From contig NZ_AP021887.1 of assembly GCF_009731465.1 (NCBI RefSeq), positions 800,001-864,000 on the forward strand: a stretch of DNA of 64,000 nt. The letters run 5' to 3'. Positions 26,879-37,171 of the stretch are shown in pieces; position 1 is the stretch's first letter, and each line of letters begins with the position of its first letter. Origin of the DNA: Streptococcus sp. 116-D4 (lineage in GTDB: Bacteria; Bacillota; Bacilli; Lactobacillales; Streptococcaceae). The translations under genes and the position numbers were made by a program. The notes beneath the pieces are model-generated. The model was not told where the DNA came from, did not search any database, and was given only the letters and a program-made list of their open reading frames with translations.

Positions 26879-26907
26879 TTGTAAGAAAATTGGAGATATG
26901 CTATACT
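26879..26907 (+). promoter_or_regulatory. Promoter of the rplU operon
   Basis: A -35 box ttgtaa (26879-26884) and a -10 box tatact (26902-26907), 17 bp apart. Confidence 0.7.
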
Positions 26908-26913
26908 TGAAGA

Positions 26914-27040
26914 GTTGACTATGCACGTTCCTGTGCAACCGCACGAACATCGTTGCTTGATTATTCAAGTTTAAGTGGTTCGTCCCACGATGCTAGGCGA
27001 GTCTTCACAAAAAATTCGGGGAAACCCATAAAAATCATAG
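26914..27040 (+). ncRNA. L21 leader RNA (ribosomal protein leader)
   Basis: The ~140-nt leader before rplU can form a short hairpin gcac-gttcct-gtgc and a longer pairing in which catcgtt (about 26950) meets cacgatg (about 26986), followed by ggggaaaccc. Structured L21 leaders of this size precede rplU in many Firmicutes (Rfam L21_leader) and are thought to mediate autogenous control. Assigned from position and hairpins, not from a covariance model. Confidence 0.65.
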
Positions 27041-27050
27041 GAGGTGCATA

Positions 27051-27365
27051 ATGAGCACATACGCAATTATCAAAACTGGCGGAAAACAAGTTAAAGTTGA
27101 AGTTGGTCAAGCAGTTTACGTTGAAAAATTGAACGTTGAAGCTGGTCAAGAAGTTACTTTTAACGAAGTTGTTCTTGTTGGTGGTGAAAACACTGTTGTT
27201 GGAACTCCACTTGTTGCTGGAGCTACTGTAGTTGGAACTGTTGAAAAACAAGGAAAACAAAAGAAAGTTGTTACTTACAAGTACAAACCTAAAAAAGGTA
27301 GCCACCGTAAACAAGGTCACCGTCAACCATATACAAAAGTTGTCATCAACGCAATCAACGCTTAA
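27051..27365 (+). CDS. rplU: 50S ribosomal protein L21
   Basis: A 104-residue protein starting [13 protein letters not shown], the family N terminus, and ending in the basic [15 protein letters not shown] rRNA-binding segment. It is the first gene of the rplU-prp-rpmA operon. The ribosome site is aggaggt. Confidence 0.98.
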
Positions 27366-27371
27366 TTTTAA

Positions 27372-27725
<354 letters not shown>

Positions 27726-27741
27726 CACGGAGGAAAACATT

Positions 27742-28035
27742 ATGTTAAAAATGACTCTTAACAACTTGCAACTTTTCGCCCACAAAAAAGGTGGAGGTTC
27801 TACATCAAACGGACGTGATTCACAAGCAAAACGTCTTGGAGCTAAAGCAGCTGACGGACAAACTGTAACAGGTGGATCAATCCTTTACCGTCAACGTGGT
27901 ACACACATCTACCCAGGTGTAAACGTTGGACGTGGTGGAGACGATACTTTGTTCGCTAAAGTTGAAGGCGTAGTACGCTTTGAACGTAAAGGACGCGATA
28001 AAAAACAAGTTTCTGTTTACCCAATCGCTAAATAA
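27742..28035 (+). CDS. rpmA: 50S ribosomal protein L27 (with Prp-cleaved leader)
   Basis: A 97-residue protein. Residues 1-12 ([12 protein letters not shown]) form an N-terminal extension, then A-HKKGGGST begins the canonical L27. In Firmicutes the Prp protease cuts after the x-LQ-x-F-x motif to expose the N-terminal residues that reach the peptidyl transferase centre. The GGRDSxAKRLGxK and GDDTLFA signatures are present. Confidence 0.97.
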   Translation: MLKMTLNNLQLFAHKKGGGSTSNGRDSQAKRLGAKAADGQTVTGGSILYRQRGTHIYPGVNVGRGGDDTLFAKVEGVVRFERKGRDKKQVSVYPIAK

Positions 28036-28062
28036 AAAGGTCCGGTGAACCTTTTTATTCCG
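28036..28062 (+). terminator. Hairpin after rpmA
   Basis: aaaaaggt/accttttt hairpin immediately after the stop codon. Confidence 0.7.
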
Positions 28063-28107
28063 AGCCTTGAAATCTAAAGGCGAGGAAGCTAGAAGTAGCA
28101 TTAAATA

Positions 28108-28142
28108 AGGCTTTCCGAGTTTTCGGAGAGCCTGTTTTTTTG
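28108..28142 (+). terminator. Second terminator after rpmA
   Basis: Stem aggctttccga with tcggagagcct (one mismatch), followed by a T run. Confidence 0.8.
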
Positions 28143-28166
28143 TTTTGGTACCCATTTTGGTACCCA
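28143..28166 (+). repeat. Tandem 12-bp repeat containing KpnI-like palindromes
   Basis: Two exact, adjacent copies of ttttggtaccca. On the minus strand they read as Gly-Thr-Lys-Met-Gly-Thr-Lys, a tail like those of some phage/ICE integrases, which raises the possibility of an integration-site scar. No integrase is present. Confidence 0.55.
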
Positions 28167-28354
28167 AATTTTAAAAACCTATGTAAGAAGCGAATTTATC
28201 TACTACTTTATTTACAACGAAAAAATAGTTGAATGCAAAACTTTTACAATAATGAATTTTATAAGGGAATAAGATATTGTAAAAATGGCTAAGGTATGAT
28301 ATTATAATTATATCTAAGAGAAGAAGTAAGAAGAATGAAAGGATGTGATCCTGT
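28143..28354. other. AT-rich intergenic region before the lipoprotein gene
   Basis: Starts with the tandem ttttggtaccca repeat. The downstream part has a plausible promoter for the lipoprotein gene: ttgtaa (28277-28282) and tattat (28300-28305) at 17-bp spacing. No gene is supported. Confidence 0.5.
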
Positions 28355-28765
28355 ATGAAAAAAATTATCACAGTTATAGTCTGTTCAATCTCTTTTCTTG
28401 TTTTATCTGCTTGTAGCAGTAAGAGAAAACTTATTCTTCCTGAACCTGAAAGGATTTCTGTAATTTCTCTGCAGAAAAGTATCTCTGAAGATGTTAAAAC
28501 TATCAACAAGAGAGAAGAAATTTCAAAATTGATTAAGGAGATACAGAAACAGTCCACATCCACAACTTTGGAGAGTGTAAATGATCAACCGACAAATGTT
28601 AAAGATTACATCATTATCAAATTTACTCATCAGAATGAAGAAAAGGATAGTGTAGTCTATCTATATACTATGAAAGAAAAACAGTATATTGAGCAACCTT
28701 TTGTTGGGATTTGGCAAGTAAGTCCAGATATAGCTAATAGGATTGAAGAGACTTTTTCTAGTTGA
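28355..28765 (+). CDS. Small lipoprotein, possibly DUF5301
   Basis: A 136-residue protein with a lipoprotein signal peptide; the lipobox is LSAC-S (Cys20). The mature part has a TNVKDYIIIKF segment and EKQYIEQPFVGIW, resembling the DUF5301 domain of Gram-positive surface lipoproteins. Function unknown. The ribosome site is aggatg. The gene lies alone between rpmA and the LysR regulator, in AT-rich surroundings, and may be acquired. Confidence 0.65.
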   Translation: MKKIITVIVCSISFLVLSACSSKRKLILPEPERISVISLQKSISEDVKTINKREEISKLIKEIQKQSTSTTLESVNDQPTNVKDYIIIKFTHQNEEKDSVVYLYTMKEKQYIEQPFVGIWQVSPDIANRIEETFSS

Positions 28766-29003
28766 TTTATAGGGAAAAAGAAAATGTTAGAGTCTTTTTT
28801 TGTATCATATTATAAACGGTAAATCAAAAGGATTTGCTGTTTTTTGTTTGAATTAAAATGATGACTGTAAAAAGATATCATTCTAATTCTTGTATTAGAA
28901 TGTTGGGTTTTCGTTTAGGTTTGAAAAGTTCCTGACTTTTTTCCTTTTTGGAAAACTTCTAAAATATGGTATAATGAAAAGATAAAGAAGTTGGGGGTAG
29001 AAG

Positions 29004-29912
29004 ATGAACATTCAACAATTACGCTATGTTGTGGCTATTGCGAATAGCGGAACTTTCCGTGAAGCTGCTGAAAAGATGTATGTTAGTCAGCCGAGTCTGT
29101 CCATTTCTGTTCGTGATCTGGAAAAAGAGTTGGGTTTTAAGATTTTCCGTCGGACTAGCTCAGGAACTTTCTTGACTCGTCGTGGTATGGAATTTTACGA
29201 AAAAGCTCAAGAATTGGTCAAAGGATTTGATATTTTTCAAAATCAGTATGCCAATCCTGAAGAAGAAAAAGATGAATTTTCCATTGCTAGTCAGCACTAT
29301 GACTTCTTGCCACCAACCATTACGGCCTTTTCAGAGCGCTATCCTGATTACAAAAATTTCCGTATTTTTGAATCTACTACAGTTCAAATACTTGATGAAG
29401 TAGCCCAAGGGCATAGTGAGATTGGGATTATCTACCTCAACAATCAAAATAAAAAGGGGATCATGCAGCGGGTTGAAAAGCTGGGTCTCGAGGTCATTGA
29501 ATTGATTCCCTTCCATACCCATATTTATCTCCGTGAGGGGCATCCTTTGGCTCAGAAAGAGGAATTGGTCATGGAGGATTTAGCGGACTTACCGACAGTT
29601 CGTTTCACTCAAGAGAAAGATGAGTACCTTTATTATTCAGAGAACTTTGTCGATACCAGCGCGAGCTCACAGATGTTTAATGTGACAGACCGTGCTACCT
29701 TGAATGGTATTTTGGAGCGGACGGACGCTTATGCTACTGGTTCTGGATTTTTAGATAGTGACAGTGTTAATGGCATTACAGTTATTCGTCTCAAGGATAA
29801 CCTAGATAATCGCATGGTCTATGTTAAACGTGAAGAAGTAGAGCTGAGTCAAGCTGGGACTCTCTTCGTAGAAGTCATGCAAGAATATTTTGATCAAAAG
29901 AGGAAATTATGA
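29004..29912 (+). CDS. LysR-family regulator, CpsY/MtaR-like
   Basis: A 302-residue LysR regulator. The N-terminal winged helix-turn-helix ([18 protein letters not shown]...[13 protein letters not shown]) is followed by an effector-binding domain. It resembles streptococcal CpsY/MtaR regulators, which control methionine uptake and surface functions, but I cannot confirm the target genes. Its end overlaps lspA by 4 nt (ATGA), so it heads an operon with lspA, rluD and pce. Confidence 0.85.
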   Translation: MNIQQLRYVVAIANSGTFREAAEKMYVSQPSLSISVRDLEKELGFKIFRRTSSGTFLTRRGMEFYEKAQELVKGFDIFQNQYANPEEEKDEFSIASQHYDFLPPTITAFSERYPDYKNFRIFESTTVQILDEVAQGHSEIGIIYLNNQNKKGIMQRVEKLGLEVIELIPFHTHIYLREGHPLAQKEELVMEDLADLPTVRFTQEKDEYLYYSENFVDTSASSQMFNVTDRATLNGILERTDAYATGSGFLDSDSVNGITVIRLKDNLDNRMVYVKREEVELSQAGTLFVEVMQEYFDQKRKL

Positions 29913-30370
29913 AAAAAAGAGGAATAGTGGCAGGCATTGTATTGCTTTTGATTGCGCTGGATCAGTTAGTTAAATCCTATATCGTCCAGCAGATTCCACT
30001 GGGTGAAGTTCGCTCTTGGATTCCCAATTTTGTTAGTTTGACCTACCTGCAAAATCGAGGGGCAGCCTTTTCGATACTACAAGACCAGCAGTGGTTATTT
30101 GCTATCATTACACTGGTCGTTATGGTAGGTGCCATTTGGTATCTACATAAACACATGGAGGACTCATTCTGGATGGTCTTGGGTTTGATCTTGATTATCG
30201 CAGGTGGTCTTGGAAACTTTATTGACAGGGTAAGTCAGGGTTTTGTTGTGGATATGTTTCACTTGGACTTTATCAATTTTGCAATTTTCAATGTGGCAGA
30301 TAGCTATCTGACTGTTGGAGTGATTATTTTATTGATTGCAATGCTAAAAGAGGAAATAAATGGAAATTAA
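29909..30370 (+). CDS. lspA: Lipoprotein signal peptidase (signal peptidase II)
   Basis: A 153-residue membrane aspartic protease with four hydrophobic segments. The catalytic Asp pair lies in [17 protein letters not shown] and [14 protein letters not shown], and an [12 protein letters not shown] segment precedes them. It cleaves prolipoproteins such as the peptide-binding lipoprotein and DUF5301-like lipoprotein of this window. It overlaps rluD by 11 nt. Confidence 0.96.
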   Translation: MKKRGIVAGIVLLLIALDQLVKSYIVQQIPLGEVRSWIPNFVSLTYLQNRGAAFSILQDQQWLFAIITLVVMVGAIWYLHKHMEDSFWMVLGLILIIAGGLGNFIDRVSQGFVVDMFHLDFINFAIFNVADSYLTVGVIILLIAMLKEEINGN

Positions 30371-31253
30371 AATTGAAACTGGAGGCCTGCGTTTGGATAA
30401 GGCTTTGTCGGATTTGACAGAATTATCACGCAGTCTCGCGAATGAACAAATTAAATCAGGTCAGGTCTTGGTCAATGGCCAAGTCAAGAAAGCTAAATAC
30501 ACGGTCCAAGAGGGCGATATCGTCACTTACCATGTGCCAGAGCCAGAGATTTTAGAGTATGTGGCTGAGGATCTTCCACTAGAAATCATCTACCAAGATG
30601 AGGATGTGGCCGTCGTTAACAAACCTCAGGGGATGGTTGTGCATCCGAGTGCTGGTCATACCAGTGGGACCCTAGTGAATGCCCTCATGTACCATATCAA
30701 GGATCTGTCAGGTATCAATGGGGTTCTACGCCCAGGAATTGTTCACCGTATTGATAAGGATACATCAGGTCTTCTCATGATTGCTAAAAATGATGAGGCG
30801 CATCTAGCACTTGCCCAAGAACTCAAGGATAAAAAGTCTCTCCGCAAATATTGGGCGATTGTCCACGGTAATTTGCCAAATGATCGTGGTGTGATTGAAG
30901 CTCCGATTGGCCGGAGTGAAAAAGACCGTAAGAAACAGGCTGTGACTGCTAAAGGGAAGCCTGCAGTGACCCGTTTCCACGTTTTGGAACGCTTTGGTGA
31001 TTATAGCTTAGTAGAGTTGCAGCTGGAGACAGGGCGAACCCATCAAATCCGTGTTCACATGGCTTATATCGGCCATCCAGTCGCTGGGGATGAAGTTTAT
31101 GGTCCACGTAAGCCCCTGAAAGGACATGGACAATTTCTTCATGCCAAAACTCTAGGATTTACTCATCCGAGAACAGGTGAGACCATGGAATTTACAGCAG
31201 ATATCCCGGATATTTTTAAGGAAACATTGGAGAGATTGAGAAAGTTAGAATGA
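30360..31253 (+). CDS. rluD: RluD-type 23S rRNA pseudouridine synthase
   Basis: A 297-residue protein with an N-terminal S4 RNA-binding domain (about residues 10-60) and a pseudouridine synthase domain with the HRIDKDTSG motif, in which Asp is catalytic. It belongs to the RluA/RluD family; exact rRNA sites cannot be told. It overlaps the pce start by 4 nt (ATGA). Confidence 0.93.
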   Translation: MEIKIETGGLRLDKALSDLTELSRSLANEQIKSGQVLVNGQVKKAKYTVQEGDIVTYHVPEPEILEYVAEDLPLEIIYQDEDVAVVNKPQGMVVHPSAGHTSGTLVNALMYHIKDLSGINGVLRPGIVHRIDKDTSGLLMIAKNDEAHLALAQELKDKKSLRKYWAIVHGNLPNDRGVIEAPIGRSEKDRKKQAVTAKGKPAVTRFHVLERFGDYSLVELQLETGRTHQIRVHMAYIGHPVAGDEVYGPRKPLKGHGQFLHAKTLGFTHPRTGETMEFTADIPDIFKETLERLRKLE

Positions 31254-33130
31254 AAAAGAAATTAACTAGTTTAGCACTTGCAGGCGCTTTTTTAGGTTTG
31301 TCATGGCATGGGAATGTTCAAGCTCAAGAAAGTTCAGGAAATAAAATCCACTTTATCAATGTTCATGAAGGTGGCAGTGATGCAATTATTCTTGAAAGTA
31401 ATGGACATTTTGCCATGGTGGATACAGGAGAAGATTATGATTTCCCAGATGGAAGTGATTCTCGTTACCCATGGAGAGAAGGAATTGAAACATCTTATAA
31501 GCATGTTCTGACAGATCGTGTTTCGCGACATTTAAAGGAATTGGGTGTCCAAAAACTTGATTTTATTTTGGTAACCCATACCCATAGTGACCATATTGGA
31601 AACGTTGATGAGTTACTGCAAACCTATCCAGTTGGCCGTATATACATGAAAAAATACTCTGATAGTCGGATTACAACACCAACTCATCTATGGGATAATC
31701 TGTATGGCTATGATAAGGTTATACAGACTGCTGCAGAAAAAGGTGTTTCAGTTATTCAAAACATCACACAAGGAGATGCTCATTTTCAGTTTGGGGACAT
31801 GGATATTCAGCTCTATAATTATGAAAATGAAACAGATTCATCAGGTGAATTAAAGAAAATTTGGGATGACAATTCCAATTCCTTGATTAGCGTGGTGAAA
31901 GTCAATGGTAAGAAAATTTACCTCGGAGGAGATTTGGATAATGCTCATGGAGCAGAAGACAAGTATGGTCCTCTCATTGGAAAAGTTGATTTGATGAAGT
32001 TTAATCATCACTATGATACCAATAAATCAAACACCAAGGATTTCATTAAAAATTTGAGTCCGAGTTTGATTGTTCAAACGTCGGATAGTTTACCTTGGAA
32101 AAATGGTGTCGATAGTGAGTATGTCAATTGGCTCAAAGAACGAGGAATTGAGAGAATTAACGCATCCAGCAAAGACTATGATGCGACAGTTTTTGAAATT
32201 CGACAAGACGGTTTAGTAAACATTTCAACTTCCTACAAGCCGATTCCAAGTTTTCAAGCCGGCTGGCATAAGAGTGCATATGGCAATTGGTGGTATCAAG
32301 CGCCTGACTCTACAGGAGAATATGCAGTAGGTTGGAATGAAATCAAGGGTGAATGGTATTACTTCAACCAAACGGGTATCTTGTTACAGAATCAATGGAA
32401 AAAATGGAACAATCGTTGGTTCTATTTGACAGACTCTGGTGCATCTGCTAAAAATTGGAAGAAGATCAATGGAAGCTGGTATTATTTCAACAAAGAAAAT
32501 CAGATGGAGACTGGTTGGCTTAATACTGGCAGTCAGACCTATTATCTATCAAATGATGGGGATATGATAACAGGATGGCGTAAGATTGATGGTCAATGGT
32601 ACTATTTTGCTCAATCAGGGGAAATGAAAACGGGCTGGCTAAAAGATAAAGAAACCTGGTACTATATGGATTCTACTGGTACCATGAAGACAGGCGAGAT
32701 AGAAGTTTCTGGTCATTATTACTATCTAGAAGAATCAGGAGCTATGAAGCAAGGCTGGCTTAAAAAGGCAAATGACTGGTACTTCTACAAGGCAGACGGT
32801 TCACGAGCTGTGGGTTGGTTCAAAGACAAAGATAAATGGTACTTCTTGAAAGAAAATGGTCAATTAATTGTGAATGGTAAGACACCAGAAGGCTATACTG
32901 TTGATTCAAGTGGAGCCTGGTTAGTGGATGTTCCGGTCGAGAAATCTTCTACAACTAGAGTTACAAGTAATTCAGAAATAAAAGAATCCAAAGAAGTAGT
33001 GAAAAAAGATCTTGAAAATAAAGAAACGGGTCAACATGAAAGTGTTACAAGTTCTTCAACTAGTCAAGATTTGACTTCTTCAACTTCACAAAGCTCTGAG
33101 ACAACTGCAAACAAATCAGAATCAGAATAG
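31250..33130 (+). CDS. pce: Choline-binding phosphorylcholine esterase Pce (CbpE)
   Basis: A 626-residue secreted protein. A signal peptide (to about VQAQ, residue 26) precedes a metallo-beta-lactamase-fold esterase domain to about residue 325, with HTHSDHIGN as the zinc motif. About ten choline-binding repeats follow (GW-x-WYY-type), from about 335 to 550. These hold the enzyme to phosphorylcholine on teichoic acid, whose phosphorylcholine it removes. The last ~70 residues are a Ser/Thr/Glu-rich tail. Length is near that of pneumococcal Pce. It overlaps rluD by 4 nt and ends in a terminator. Confidence 0.94.
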   Translation: MKKKLTSLALAGAFLGLSWHGNVQAQESSGNKIHFINVHEGGSDAIILESNGHFAMVDTGEDYDFPDGSDSRYPWREGIETSYKHVLTDRVSRHLKELGVQKLDFILVTHTHSDHIGNVDELLQTYPVGRIYMKKYSDSRITTPTHLWDNLYGYDKVIQTAAEKGVSVIQNITQGDAHFQFGDMDIQLYNYENETDSSGELKKIWDDNSNSLISVVKVNGKKIYLGGDLDNAHGAEDKYGPLIGKVDLMKFNHHYDTNKSNTKDFIKNLSPSLIVQTSDSLPWKNGVDSEYVNWLKERGIERINASSKDYDATVFEIRQDGLVNISTSYKPIPSFQAGWHKSAYGNWWYQAPDSTGEYAVGWNEIKGEWYYFNQTGILLQNQWKKWNNRWFYLTDSGASAKNWKKINGSWYYFNKENQMETGWLNTGSQTYYLSNDGDMITGWRKIDGQWYYFAQSGEMKTGWLKDKETWYYMDSTGTMKTGEIEVSGHYYYLEESGAMKQGWLKKANDWYFYKADGSRAVGWFKDKDKWYFLKENGQLIVNGKTPEGYTVDSSGAWLVDVPVEKSSTTRVTSNSEIKESKEVVKKDLENKETGQHESVTSSSTSQDLTSSTSQSSETTANKSESE

Positions 33131-33134
33131 TAGT

Positions 33135-33162
33135 AAAAAGAAGGTTTTAGGGCCTTCTTTTT
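33135..33162 (+). terminator. Rho-independent terminator after pce
   Basis: Stem aaaaagaagg/ccttcttttt with an 8-nt loop. Confidence 0.9.
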
Positions 33163-33194
33163 ACTATCAACTCTTTTCTATTTCCTGCCATTCA

Positions 33195-33203
33195 TGTTAT
33201 AAT
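33195..33203 (+). promoter_or_regulatory. Extended -10 promoter of proBAC
   Basis: tgttataat is a TGn-extended consensus -10 (tataat 33198-33203). The first in-frame ATG (33212) is only 8 nt further, so transcription starts close to it. Confidence 0.65.
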
Positions 33204-33232
33204 GGATAAATATGAAGAATCGGAGTGAGAAT

Positions 33233-34342
33233 ATGAAAAACAAACGAATTGTTTTTAAAGTGGGAACTTCTTCTCTGACAAATGAGGATGGAAGTTTATC
33301 ACGTAGTAAAGTAAAAGCTATTACTCAACAGTTAGCTATGTTGCATGAGGCTGGTCATGAATTGATTTTGGTGTCTTCTGGGGCTGTTGCGGCTGGTTTT
33401 GGAGCCTTAGGATTTAAAAAGCGTCCGACTAAGATTGCTGATAAGCAGGCTTCAGCAGCGGTAGGGCAAGGGCTTTTGTTGGAAGAATACACGACCAATC
33501 TTCTCTTGCGCCAAATCGTTTCTGCACAAATCTTGCTGACTCAGGATGACTTTGTGGATAAGCGCCGTTATAAAAATGCCCATCAGGCTTTGTCAGTTCT
33601 ACTTAGCCGTGGTGCGATTCCTATCATCAACGAGAATGATAGTGTCGTCATTGATGAACTCAAGGTCGGGGATAATGATACGCTCAGTGCTCAGGTAGCT
33701 GCAATGGTGCAGGCAGATCTCTTGGTTCTCTTAACAGATGTAGACGGTCTTTATACTGGTAATCCTAATTCAGACCCAAGAGCTAAACGTTTGGAGCGAA
33801 TCGAGACCATCAATCGTGAGATTATTGATATGGCCGGTGGAGCAGGTTCTTCAAACGGAACTGGGGGTATGTTAACCAAAATCAAAGCAGCGACTATTGC
33901 GACGGAATCAGGAGTTCCTGTTTATATCTGCTCATCCTTGAAGGTAGATGCCATGATTGAAGCGGCTGAGGAAACCAAGGATGGTTCCTACTTTGTTGCG
34001 CAAGAGAAGGGACTTCGTACCCACAAACAATGGCTGGCTTTCTATGCTCATAGTCAAGGTTCTATTTGGGTTGATAAAGGGGCTGCAGAAGCTCTCTCTC
34101 AACATGGAAAGAGTCTCCTTTTATCTGGTGTTGTTGACGCAGAAGGAGCCTTTTCTTACGGTGATATCGTGACAGTATTTGACAAGGAAAGTGGAAAATC
34201 ACTTGGAAAAGGGCGTGTGCAATTTGGTGCATCTGCTTTGGAGGATATGTTGCGTTCTCAAAAAGCCAAGGGTGTCTTGATTCACCGTGATGACTGGATT
34301 TCCATTACTCCTGAAATCCAACTACTCTTTACAGAATTTTAG
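33233..34342 (+). CDS. proB: Glutamate 5-kinase
   Basis: A 369-residue enzyme for the first step of proline synthesis (glutamate to glutamyl-5-phosphate). An amino-acid-kinase domain starts [14 protein letters not shown], and a C-terminal PUA domain covers about the last 90 residues. The start at 33233 has ggag upstream and the family length; an ATG at 33212 would add seven residues and use the promoter-proximal start. It is followed by proA after 9 nt. Confidence 0.96.
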   Translation: MKNKRIVFKVGTSSLTNEDGSLSRSKVKAITQQLAMLHEAGHELILVSSGAVAAGFGALGFKKRPTKIADKQASAAVGQGLLLEEYTTNLLLRQIVSAQILLTQDDFVDKRRYKNAHQALSVLLSRGAIPIINENDSVVIDELKVGDNDTLSAQVAAMVQADLLVLLTDVDGLYTGNPNSDPRAKRLERIETINREIIDMAGGAGSSNGTGGMLTKIKAATIATESGVPVYICSSLKVDAMIEAAEETKDGSYFVAQEKGLRTHKQWLAFYAHSQGSIWVDKGAAEALSQHGKSLLLSGVVDAEGAFSYGDIVTVFDKESGKSLGKGRVQFGASALEDMLRSQKAKGVLIHRDDWISITPEIQLLFTEF

Positions 34343-34351
34343 AGGTAAATT

Positions 34352-35614
34352 ATGGTAAGTACACAAGAACAATTTGAACAGGTACAGGCTGTTAAAAAAT
34401 CGATCAATACAGCTAGTGAAGAGGTGAAAAACCTAGCCTTGCTAGCCATGGCTGATTATTTATTAGCAGCTACTGAAGAGATTTTAGCAGCAAATGCTCT
34501 TGATATGGAAGCAGCCAAGGGTAAAATCTCAGATGTGATGCTGGATCGTCTTTATTTGGATGAAAGTCGTATAGAAGCGATGGCAACTGGGATTCGTGAA
34601 GTAGTTGCTTTACCTGATCCAATCGGTGAAGTTTTAGAAACTAGTCAGCTTGAAAACGGCTTGGTCATCACCAAGAAACGTGTAGCTATGGGGGTCATCG
34701 GTATTATCTATGAAAGCCGTCCAAATGTGACGTCTGACGCAGCTGCTTTGGCTCTTAAGAGTGGAAATGCGGTTGTTCTTCGTAGTGGTAAGGATGCCTA
34801 CCAAACAGCTCATGCTATTGTTATAGCCTTGAAGAAGGGCTTGGAGACAACGACTATTCATCCAGATGTCATTCAATTAGTAGAAGATACTAGTCGTGAA
34901 AGTAGTTATGCCATGATGAAGGCCAAGGGTTATCTAGATCTTCTTATTCCTCGTGGGGGTGCTGGTTTGATCAATGCCGTGGTTGAAAATGCTATTGTGC
35001 CAGTCATCGAGACAGGAACTGGGATTGTCCATGTTTATGTCGATAAGGACGCAGATGAAGATAAGGCTCTGTCTATCATCAACAATGCTAAAACCAGTCG
35101 TCCTTCTGTCTGTAATGCCATGGAGGTTCTGCTGATTCATAAAGACAAGGAAGCAAGCTTCCTTCCTCGCTTGGAGCAAGTGCTGGTTGAGAATCGAAAA
35201 GAAGCTGGTTTGGAACCAATTCAATTCCGCTTGGATAGCCAAGCAAGTCAGTTTGTTTCAGGTCAAGTAGCTGAGGCCCAAGACTTTGATACCGAGTTTT
35301 TGGACTATGTCCTAGCTGTTAAAGTAGTTTCTAGTCTTAAGGAAGCTGTAGATCATATAGAAGCCCATAGTACCCATCATTCGGATGCCATTGTGACGGA
35401 AAATGCTGAGGCTGCAGCTTACTTTACAGATCAAGTGGACTCTGCAGCGGTTTATGTCAATGCCTCAACTCGTTTCACAGATGGATGCCAATTTGGTCTT
35501 GGCTGTGAAATGGGGATTTCAACTCAGAAACTGCACGCGCGTGGTCCAATGGGCTTGAAGGAATTGACCAGCTATAAATATGTGGTTACTGGGAATGGAC
35601 AGATAAGGGAGTAA
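34352..35614 (+). CDS. proA: Glutamate-5-semialdehyde dehydrogenase (gamma-glutamyl phosphate reductase)
   Basis: A 420-residue NADPH-dependent enzyme that reduces glutamyl-5-phosphate to glutamate semialdehyde, the second proline step. An aldehyde-dehydrogenase fold is present; the active-site cysteine is in [14 protein letters not shown]. It is between proB and proC with 3-9 nt gaps. Confidence 0.97.
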   Translation: MVSTQEQFEQVQAVKKSINTASEEVKNLALLAMADYLLAATEEILAANALDMEAAKGKISDVMLDRLYLDESRIEAMATGIREVVALPDPIGEVLETSQLENGLVITKKRVAMGVIGIIYESRPNVTSDAAALALKSGNAVVLRSGKDAYQTAHAIVIALKKGLETTTIHPDVIQLVEDTSRESSYAMMKAKGYLDLLIPRGGAGLINAVVENAIVPVIETGTGIVHVYVDKDADEDKALSIINNAKTSRPSVCNAMEVLLIHKDKEASFLPRLEQVLVENRKEAGLEPIQFRLDSQASQFVSGQVAEAQDFDTEFLDYVLAVKVVSSLKEAVDHIEAHSTHHSDAIVTENAEAAAYFTDQVDSAAVYVNASTRFTDGCQFGLGCEMGISTQKLHARGPMGLKELTSYKYVVTGNGQIRE

Positions 35615-35617
35615 GAG

Positions 35618-36415
35618 ATGAAGATTGGATTTATCGGCTTGGGGAATATGGGTTCCAGCTTGGCCAAGGCTGTCTTACAAGCAAAAACGAGTCATCAGAT
35701 TCTCCTTGCCAACCGTAGTCATGCCAAGGTGGAGGCTTTTATTGCTAATTATGGTGGTCTGGCTTCGAGCAATGACGAAATCTTTGCAGAAGCAGATGTG
35801 ATTTTTCTAGGTGTTAAGCCAGCTCAGTTCTCAGACTTGCTTTCTCAATATCAGACCATTCTTGAAAAACGAGAGAGTCTTCTTTTGATTTCCATGGCAG
35901 CTGGTATAAAGCTGGAAAAACTAGCTAGTCTTGTTCCAAGTCAGCACTGTTTAATTCGCATGATGCCCAACACTCCAGTTTCTATCGGTCAAGGAGTTAT
36001 TAGTTATGCCTTGTCAGCTAACTGCCAAGTAGATGATAAGGAAGTCTTTTGTCAACTTTTACAACATGCTGGTTTATTGTTTGAAATCAGTGAAGGGTTA
36101 ATCGATGCTGCAACGGGTCTTGCAGGTTGTGGACCAGCCTTTGTCTATCTTTTCATTGAAGCATTGGCGGATGCAGGAGTTCAGACAGGATTGCCAAGAG
36201 AAATGGCTCTGAAAATGGCGGCTCAAACAGTAGTCGGTGCAGGTCAAATGGTACTAGAAAGTCAGCAACATCCTGGAGTCTTGAAAGATCAAGTTTGTAG
36301 CCCAGGTGGTTCGACCATTGCTGGTGTAGCAAGCCTAGAAGCGCATGCTTTTAGAGGAACCGTTATGGACGCTGTCAACCAAGCCTATAAAAGAACTCAA
36401 GAATTAGGCAAATAA
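35618..36415 (+). CDS. proC: Pyrroline-5-carboxylate reductase
   Basis: A 265-residue enzyme that makes proline from pyrroline-5-carboxylate. The NAD(P) motif is GFIGLGNMGSSLAK and the signature region ends with LKDQVCSPGGSTIAG. It is third in proBAC, 3 nt after proA, and followed by a terminator. Confidence 0.97.
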   Translation: MKIGFIGLGNMGSSLAKAVLQAKTSHQILLANRSHAKVEAFIANYGGLASSNDEIFAEADVIFLGVKPAQFSDLLSQYQTILEKRESLLLISMAAGIKLEKLASLVPSQHCLIRMMPNTPVSIGQGVISYALSANCQVDDKEVFCQLLQHAGLLFEISEGLIDAATGLAGCGPAFVYLFIEALADAGVQTGLPREMALKMAAQTVVGAGQMVLESQQHPGVLKDQVCSPGGSTIAGVASLEAHAFRGTVMDAVNQAYKRTQELGK

Positions 36416-36445
36416 GAGGTGAGTGTTAAAACTCAACCTCTTTTT
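36414..36445 (+). terminator. Rho-independent terminator after proC
   Basis: Stem aagaggtgagt/actcaacctctt with a 6-nt loop and T run; its 5' arm begins at the stop codon. Confidence 0.88.
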
Positions 36446-36532
36446 ATTACAAAGAGTGAAATGAAAAAAGCTTTTCACAAATCCCTATTTTTTTGATAGA
36501 ATAGAAGAGAGAAAAATAGAAATGAGTCAGAC

Positions 36533-37171
36533 ATGTCAAAAGGATTTTTAGTCTCTCTTGAGGGACCAGAGGGAGCGGGAAAGACAAGCGTTCTTGAAGC
36601 CCTAATCCCTATATTAGAGGATAGGGGAGTGGAAGTTTTAAGCACCCGTGAACCAGGCGGGGTTTTGATTGGAGAAAAGATTCGTGAAGTGATTCTAGAT
36701 CCTAGTCATACTGAAATGGATCCTAAGACGGAGCTTCTCCTCTATATTGCTAGTCGCAGGCAGCACTTGGTGGAAAAAGTTCTTCCTGCACTTGAAGCTG
36801 GCAAGTTGGTCATTATGGACCGCTTCATCGATAGTTCCGTTGCCTATCAGGGTTTTGGTCGTGGCTTGGATATTGACGCCATTGATTGGCTCAATCACTT
36901 TGCGACAGATGGACTGAAACCCGATTTGACACTCTATTTTGACATCGAGGTGGAAGAAGGACTAGCTCGCATTGCTGCTAATAGTGATCGCGAGGTTAAT
37001 CGTTTGGACTTGGAAGGGTTGGACTTGCATAAAAAAGTCCGTCAAGGTTACCTTTCTCTTCTGGATAAAGAAGGAAGTCGTATTGTCAAGATTGATGCTA
37101 GTTTTCCTTTGGAGCAAGTTGTGGAAACTACCAAGGCTGTCTTGTTTGATAGAATGAGATTAGCTAAATGA
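36533..37171 (+). CDS. tmk: Thymidylate kinase
   Basis: A 212-residue P-loop kinase that turns dTMP into dTDP. The P-loop is [10 protein letters not shown], the DR(Y/F) segment is [12 protein letters not shown], and a lid region follows. It overlaps holB by 4 nt. The order tmk-holB-yabA-rsmI is a common Firmicute cluster. Confidence 0.97.
   Translation: MSKGFLVSLEGPEGAGKTSVLEALIPILEDRGVEVLSTREPGGVLIGEKIREVILDPSHTEMDPKTELLLYIASRRQHLVEKVLPALEAGKLVIMDRFIDSSVAYQGFGRGLDIDAIDWLNHFATDGLKPDLTLYFDIEVEEGLARIAANSDREVNRLDLEGLDLHKKVRQGYLSLLDKEGSRIVKIDASFPLEQVVETTKAVLFDRMRLAK

Noticed and set aside
27877..28167. A 96-codon minus-strand frame across rpmA and its terminators
   Set aside because: It overlaps the well-supported rpmA on the other strand, crosses two terminators and has no ribosome site; only its first residues (the tandem repeat) are of interest.
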